From Rotaria sordida (Eukaryota; Rotifera; Eurotatoria; Philodinida; Philodinidae), in NCBI GenBank assembly GCA_905250125.1, contig CAJNOL010000756.1, forward strand, positions 41,450-105,449: 64,000 nt of DNA, given 5' to 3'. How positions within the stretch are numbered: the first letter of the stretch is position 1; the number at the start of each line of letters is the position of its first letter. Below are positions 58,901 through 64,000 of this stretch, piece by piece. A program made the translations under genes and the position numbers. Below the pieces are notes generated by a model. It worked only from the letters and a program-made list of their open reading frames with translations. It ran no database searches and was not told where the DNA came from.

Positions 58901-60390
58901 TCCAGTGTTTCACTCACATATATATCCAAATATTTCTTTGATTTCATAGAATGTTTGTAAAAAAAACCGATTCTCTTTCATTGACGTTCAATAAATCCTT
59001 GTTCTTCGATATTGTTCTTTCCAGTAATTGGAGCTTATGAAATGTATACGACGTGAAAAGAAGATTCCAGTGAGCATTTGAGAACTTGTATTGTTTCTCA
59101 AGTTAATTAGAAGATGACTGACTATCTCATTGTTCGATGATTGATTTACAAGTAAGTGGAGATGTTATCTTTTCAAAAGAAAAAACAAATCTTTCGTAGA
59201 ACACTTGTTCATAAATAACATCTATCTAAACAACTGCCATTAAATGAACCAAATATGCATTAATCACGATGAGACGTTCTGTCACTTAGTTTATACATTT
59301 TCTTATGTGAATGATTGCAAACAACTCTATGAAAACTCATGCTCTTTGTAAATGTGTGCGGTTTTAACGTACAATAAGGCTTTGCTACTAGGAATGCTCC
59401 AATTCTGATTTCAAGCGAAAACTGAAATTAGGATCGGTTAAAATTGAACTTGATGCATCAATATTTGCTACTATCGGCTAGCAATTATATTCTTTTTGGA
59501 AACTTTGGAAGAAAATCCTTTGCTATTTATTGCGTATTATAAAATCAAACTAATATTTTGATTTAAGAATATCTACTAGTAGCGCACCTATATTGTGTGG
59601 TGTACAACTATTTTGCCAATGAATTTGTCTATATAACGACTTTTCCAAAGCCTGACAGCTGGTTTTGAGCAGTTAACTTCGCAATCGACTCGAAAAATCG
59701 TGTTGTATTGAATATCGTTGATCATGGTCAATTCAGAAATGGTAAATAACGCACTAAAGAAGCAATACAAAGAATATCATCACATTTATTGTTGCATTGA
59801 ATAAAGTTCTTTAGCTGTTCCTCCATATTTCAAATACATTTGATATCACGAACAATCGTTCTATGCTTATTCAAGATGTGTATTCAGTTGAATTTTAAAA
59901 CAAGTTAAGCATGAGAATTAACTCATGCCATCGCCACATTTATGCCATTCAAACTGCGGTTCTCCTGCTGAATTTCTTTTGTATCCCTGCATGAATATTT
60001 GTTAACTCTTACAAAATTGTTGGGTCTCAGTTGATATACCGTGTACCCGGATAGTTAGGAGCGCGCCGAAGCCGTCGACACCAACCCAGGGTTTCCGATT
60101 CTTTTTGTGGGTGGGAGGAACTAAAAACTTGGCAGAAAGTCGATTTCATTTTCGCCAAGTTTCTCGCAAAAATGACATAAAATTGCTTGGAGAAATTTGG
60201 CAGCAATGAAATCGACTTTGTGTAAGAAATTTAGCAGAAATAACATCGAATTTCTGTGAGAAATTTCACAGAAAGCATTTTTGGTTTAATTTTATTCCAG
60301 CAAATGCAGGAGTTTTCTGCTGAACTGAACTTTAAAAACTTCGCAGAAAGTATGATCAAAAATTATGGCAGAAAGTCTGGAATTTTAGGG
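55995..60390. other. Long non-coding stretch
   Basis: No confident gene. GT/CA hairpins occur near 56015-56070 and 56918-56972. A possible terminal exon is at 59928-59988 on the minus strand: acceptor ATTCATGCAG, then GYKRNSAGEPQFEWHKCGDG, MS, stop; family unknown. Between 60120 and 60360 the words GCAGAAAT and its complement, with AAATCGACTTT, recur as imperfect inverted repeats. Confidence 0.35.
56918..56972. repeat. GT/CA-rich hairpin, short copy
   Basis: ATGCGGGTGTGTGAGTGTAA, a short loop with AAGCTT, then TTACATGCACATGCCC. Confidence 0.55.
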
Positions 60391-60476
60391 TGTTGGTGTG
60401 GATGTAGGATGTGGCTGTTCTTCATGCTCTTTTATCCATCAACATCCACATCCACACGCCTACACTCACATCTATT
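60391..60476. repeat. GT/CA-rich hairpin
   Basis: GGTGTTGGTGTGGATGTAGG, loop, then CAACATCCACATCCACACGCC and CTACACTCACATC. Confidence 0.65.
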
Positions 60477-60894
60477 ATTGTCTATAAAAACAGAAAGTCT
60501 TTATATCAATTACAATTTTCTAGTAAATTCTTTTACGAACTTCCTGTCGATGTTATTTCATTCTTTTAATCTTCTTCTGTAAAAATTACCCTAGACTTAC
60601 ATTCCAAGCACCTGACCTTGTTCATTACGATCTTCCAGCGCTGCATCAGTTTTGACAAGAGCATTCTATTCCGAACATCCGATCAAACCGTCCCGATTTC
60701 CCTACTTTTTCATTACAATCTCCTGTACAAAAGTGTTTACTAACTACCGTCATAATTTTTGTTCCCTCAACCGAAGGAAGTGGCATATGAAAAACAATAG
60801 TTTGTTGGTTTGTTTGTTTGTTTGCTTGTCGTTGGGTCAAAGGTAAAAAAAACATCAGAAGTGAAGTTCATTTAGACGTAACTTCTCAAGTTTC

Positions 60895-61505
60895 ACCAAA
60901 GGTAATCCAGGTCGGGAAATCCGAACCTTAGGTCAGATTTTACATCCAGCCATCTCATTAGCTAGAGAGCCGACCAATCAGAAATGAGCTTTCTTATTTT
61001 AAGCGTTTTAGCCCTTTTGATGAAACTTTACTATAGGTTATCAAGGGCCAAGATTCCGAATCTGAGATCGGATTTTATATCCAGTCTTTACATTGGCTAG
61101 GAAGGCGACGAATTAGAAATGAGCTTGTTTATTTTAACCGTTTTGAGGGTTTTGATGAAACTTTATTATTTGTAGTTGATGGCTAGCATCCTGAATCGAA
61201 GGTCGGATTTTACATGTTAAAAGAGTTGACGAAAGTAAATCGAGGTCGGAGAATTCAAATCTGAAGTCGACTTTTCAAAATTTTGAAGTTGATTTTTTTC
61301 GGTCATGGATTACGCTTTTTGAGAAAATAACGAGTTTTCATGAAGCTTAATCGAGGGTAATCGGGGTCTGGAAGGTTGAATTTGAAGTCAATTCTTCGAA
61401 ATTTTGAGTTTGTCTTTTTCAGACAAAGAAATGGGTTTTTGAGAAAATAACAATATTTTAGAAAAGTTGGGGAGCCTAAATCGGCATCAGGGCATCCAAT
61501 TCTTT
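60895..61505. repeat. Degenerate tandem array, unit about 130-170 bp
   Basis: At least three to four diverged units. The first two share a GAT/GGTC-A/G-GATTTTA-ATCCAG block, an AGAAATGAGCTT block and TTTTGATGAAACTTTA. Later units keep AATCGAGGTCGG, TTTTTGAGAAAATAAC and GAAGTC. No coding capacity. Confidence 0.6.
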
Positions 61506-61717
61506 ACTATATTGCTGGAATTTTGCTGCTATAATTTTACAATCAGGGTAAGTTTTTTAAAGGGAACAATAAGTTTGCGGTGTATTGCACATTGCATAGT
61601 ATGAAATAAAATGTGCTTGTGATCTGGCAATGATTGGGAGAGTAACGTATTCAAATGTGTTAGCAGGATTACAGGATCGACTATCTCACTAGCGTAAACT
61701 ATATCTGAGGTTTTTCC

Positions 61718-61803
61718 ACAGTGTGGGTATGGGGTGTAGGTGTGAGGTAGAACAAGATCAACCCGCTCAAGCACATACTTACACCGACATCGTCACCCAT
61801 ACC
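61718..61803. repeat. GT/CA-rich hairpin
   Basis: GTGTGGGTATGGGGTGTAGG, TGTGAGG, loop, then CATACTTACACCGACATCG and TCACCCATACC. Confidence 0.65.
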
Positions 61804-64000
61804 ACAAAGTATTCCTAATATCCAAATAGAAGGTTAAGTCAATGCGACATGATTGGCATCTAAGTCTGCTCGCATTGCGTTTTTTCTGGCTTACTATTCC
61901 ATTATTCGCATTTGCTTTTCAGCAGATGGTCTGACTCATGGAATTTCTTTCCACGATGACTGGAAGAAGGTAATATAAACAAATATATATAAATGATGCT
62001 ACATTTTTTTACGATTAAAAGAGAATAACTAGCTTTTGCTCAGATGGATTCAAATAATGGAGCGACTAGCCGTGAGTGGCGCCCCGAAGGAGCGCCGACG
62101 AACGACTAGTCATTCTTATTTCAGGTTTACTGTTGATTGGCTTTACAGATGATCTATATAAACGATAGGTTTTTTTGGAGAAACTACACTAAGGTTCTCT
62201 TAGTGAGGAATTTAAGTGAACCTCTGATTGGCTAGCTAGGCAATGAAATTAAAGACATAAGGAATAGTTCACAATAAAGTTTCGGCTTTGAAGTTTCTCA
62301 TGAAGAATTTTCGTGTTATAACTCTAACGACTTTTGGAACTGTTATAGTGTGATCAGTGATATATGATATTTTCCTTTTTTTCTTTTTTCGGTTCTCCTA
62401 TCGTACATAGATGACACATACGATACACATATATCTTTTCTTCTTTCCTTTCCTTCTCTTCTCTTAATATAGCATAGATGTTTTCCATCTCATCATGTAT
62501 TCTTCCAAGTGTTCTCAAGGTTTTTCCTAGTTCGTTCATCTATATATAATTGTCGTTTTGAGAAATAAAAGAGTGTGTGATTATTATTATCGATCAGTTG
62601 GATCGAAACTATTCGCTAACAGGAACTAAGCGAAATCTAGAATCTGATGGGGTGTAAATCAAAGAGACTGGTATTGTACCGGAATAGAATTCAGCATAGT
62701 AGTGACTAGCTGTGAATGGTGCCTCAAAGGGGCGCTGACGAGTGACTTGCTGCTGCTCTGTGATATTCCCTGAAGGAATACTCCATATTGTTATAATCCA
62801 TTGGAAAAATGTCTACAGTGAAGATCTGGCAAGCTCAATAGAAACTAGAATTGATAAAAAAGATTAAGAAATGTTTTCGAATGAAATGTGATAACAGTTG
62901 TACTGCACGTGCACTCTATTTGAATAGAACATTCGACGAAAAACATCATGCAATGAATTCAGTTCTGTCCATTCAAAGTAGATTTCAATGAAATCAAATA
63001 AGCTTTCCTGTCATTATGTGTACATGTCTGTGGGCATTTACTCGTCTAAACTTATTCGAGTACCTTGAAATTATCTGTCTAATCCGATAACTACTTTAAG
63101 TACGAGCGTCATTCAAGTGGCGTATTTCGAGAATAAGTCTGATCAAATATGGTTTATTATAATCTAAAAGTTCGGCTATATATGCGTTTTTGTAGTGAAC
63201 AGTAACAAATGATATTCTTAGTTGATGTGTTGGTAACTATACGGGTTTTTACTAGTTTTCAAGAAGTATGATGCGTTTTCACGCTAATGCCATGGATGTG
63301 CTTTCTTTTTTGATTGTCTCTCTGTATATTAAATGTAATCTCTTTTCTCGGTGCATGTGGATATTGCTACCTTAGTGTTAGTCATTTAGATTTCCGTTAG
63401 ACATCATTGAGTGCGGCTCAGTTTCGTTCGATAAATTTCTAAGCAACCGTATCACAGACACACGACGTCATTATACACAAGGACATTGATGCAAATGTCA
63501 ATATTTACATTCACATGCACCCTTTTCAAACTTTTGACACTAGCTGTGTTGAGCACTGCGAAGCAGTATACAATACCGAAACAGACGAATATTCAGTCAA
63601 GGATCAAGCGAGTCACATAGACGAGCGTTACTTGTGAATAATTCGCGCACATACGGTGCTTGATACGGATATTATTCATTCGACAAAGTCATGATGATTT
63701 CTAGTGATTATACTTAATTCTTATCTCAAATAAATGTGCACATTATTCACAGTTTTGTCATATTTTTCAAATGCTTTTCTTCTAATGTTAATAAATGTGG
63801 ATGACATTTGTGTGGGTTCGCATTGATATAAAATAGCACTTCAACGCTTCATTCAAAGCGCTTGTCATTGTTCTGCATAGAGGGCGGAAGAATAGTGTTG
63901 AGAATGTTGAGTACTAGAGCACAATGGCACTCTCTTCATTGTTGATCTGACTACTAGTTCTTTATTAAAAAAACATTGATTCACTCTCTCGAGTAGTCTT
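61804..64000. other. Non-coding stretch to the right edge
   Basis: No confident gene. A possible signal-peptide-like frame starts at 61840 (+), MRHDWHLSLLALRFFWLTIP, but ends after 29 codons; a TTTGCTTTTCAG acceptor inside it and a GTAATA donor at about 61970 could instead bound a short exon. A GC-rich direct repeat occurs at 62066-62112 and 62698-62748. The repeat related to 4170-4320 is at 62440-62575. Confidence 0.35.
62066..62748. repeat. Pair of GC-rich hairpin-forming direct repeats
   Basis: Copies at about 62066-62112 (GACTAGCCGTGAGTGGCGCC, then CGAAGGAGCGCCGACGA) and 62698-62748 (GACTAGCTGTGAATGGTGCC, then CAAAGGGGCGCTGACGA) are 632 bp apart. Each has a GGCGCC/GGAGCGCC-type stem, which stands out in AT-rich DNA. 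They flank the LTR-like segment at 62440-62575. Confidence 0.5.

Noticed and set aside
62066-62112. Possible hammerhead ribozyme
   Set aside because: CTGACGA in the second copy resembles the conserved core, but no GAAA box or cleavage triplet in the right place and the first copy has CCGACGA.

Overview
This window looks like nuclear DNA of a bdelloid rotifer (Adineta/Rotaria type). The evidence is AT-rich sequence with short GT-AG introns (mostly about 50-60 bp), and the protein families present: a KLC-type TPR protein with an ADP-ribosyltransferase-like domain, an AIG1-type GTPase fused to a RING finger, NHL-repeat proteins with chitin-binding domains, and a rhodopsin-like receptor with an AIDQY signature. 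Decayed bacterial-type dTDP-rhamnose genes, a Penelope-like retroelement and many fragments resembling the TGTGGG telomere repeat reported for Adineta point the same way. The lineage is inferred from gene content; no ribosomal RNA is present to confirm it.

Apparently intact protein genes, left to right: chitin-binding/NHL protein (3-1232, +, 5' end outside the window); O-fucosyltransferase-like type II membrane protein (7708-9069, +); GPCR (15110-16173, -, two exons); AIG1/GIMAP-like GTPase with RING (20415-21572, -, two exons); secreted alpha/beta hydrolase with complete Ser-Asp-His triad (23096-25598, -, two exons); small CxxC protein (26992-27204, -); RBR E3 ubiquitin ligase (28839-30099, -, 5' end unresolved); a 1576-residue ART-like plus 26-TPR protein (41408-46138, +); and a nine-exon SIRT5-class sirtuin (48200-49482, +).

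Broken genes are common: ADP-ribosylglycohydrolase (13545-14066, -), Penelope-like reverse transcriptase with GIY-YIG endonuclease remnants (33595-35095, +), ABC transporter ATPase domain (50510-50905, +), and remnants of a dTDP-rhamnose pathway: rmlA (52294-52831, -), a probable reductase piece (52915-53000 and 54913-55026, -) and rmlB (55376-55994, +). The rml remnants are adjacent and probably descend from one horizontally acquired cluster split by later insertions.

The remaining sequence is mostly small repeats. Four elements have long terminal inverted repeats next to TA dinucleotides (3209-4135, 11612-12554, 17183-18033, about 26645-26941), as expected of non-autonomous Tc1/mariner-type elements. 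One fold-back family occurs twice (5278-6927 and 53310-53935), and an 841-bp near-palindrome sits at 38513-39353. About twenty short hairpins have a GT-rich, telomere-like arm followed by a CA-rich arm; they are scattered across the window and are its most unusual unexplained feature. Both 100-N gaps are flanked by exact 47-bp repeats, which looks like an assembly artefact.

The genes do not form one pathway. ADP-ribose/NAD-related proteins (sirtuin, ART-like protein, ADP-ribosylglycohydrolase remnant) and ubiquitin-ligase-type proteins (RBR, AIG1-RING) recur, but there is no evidence that they are co-regulated.
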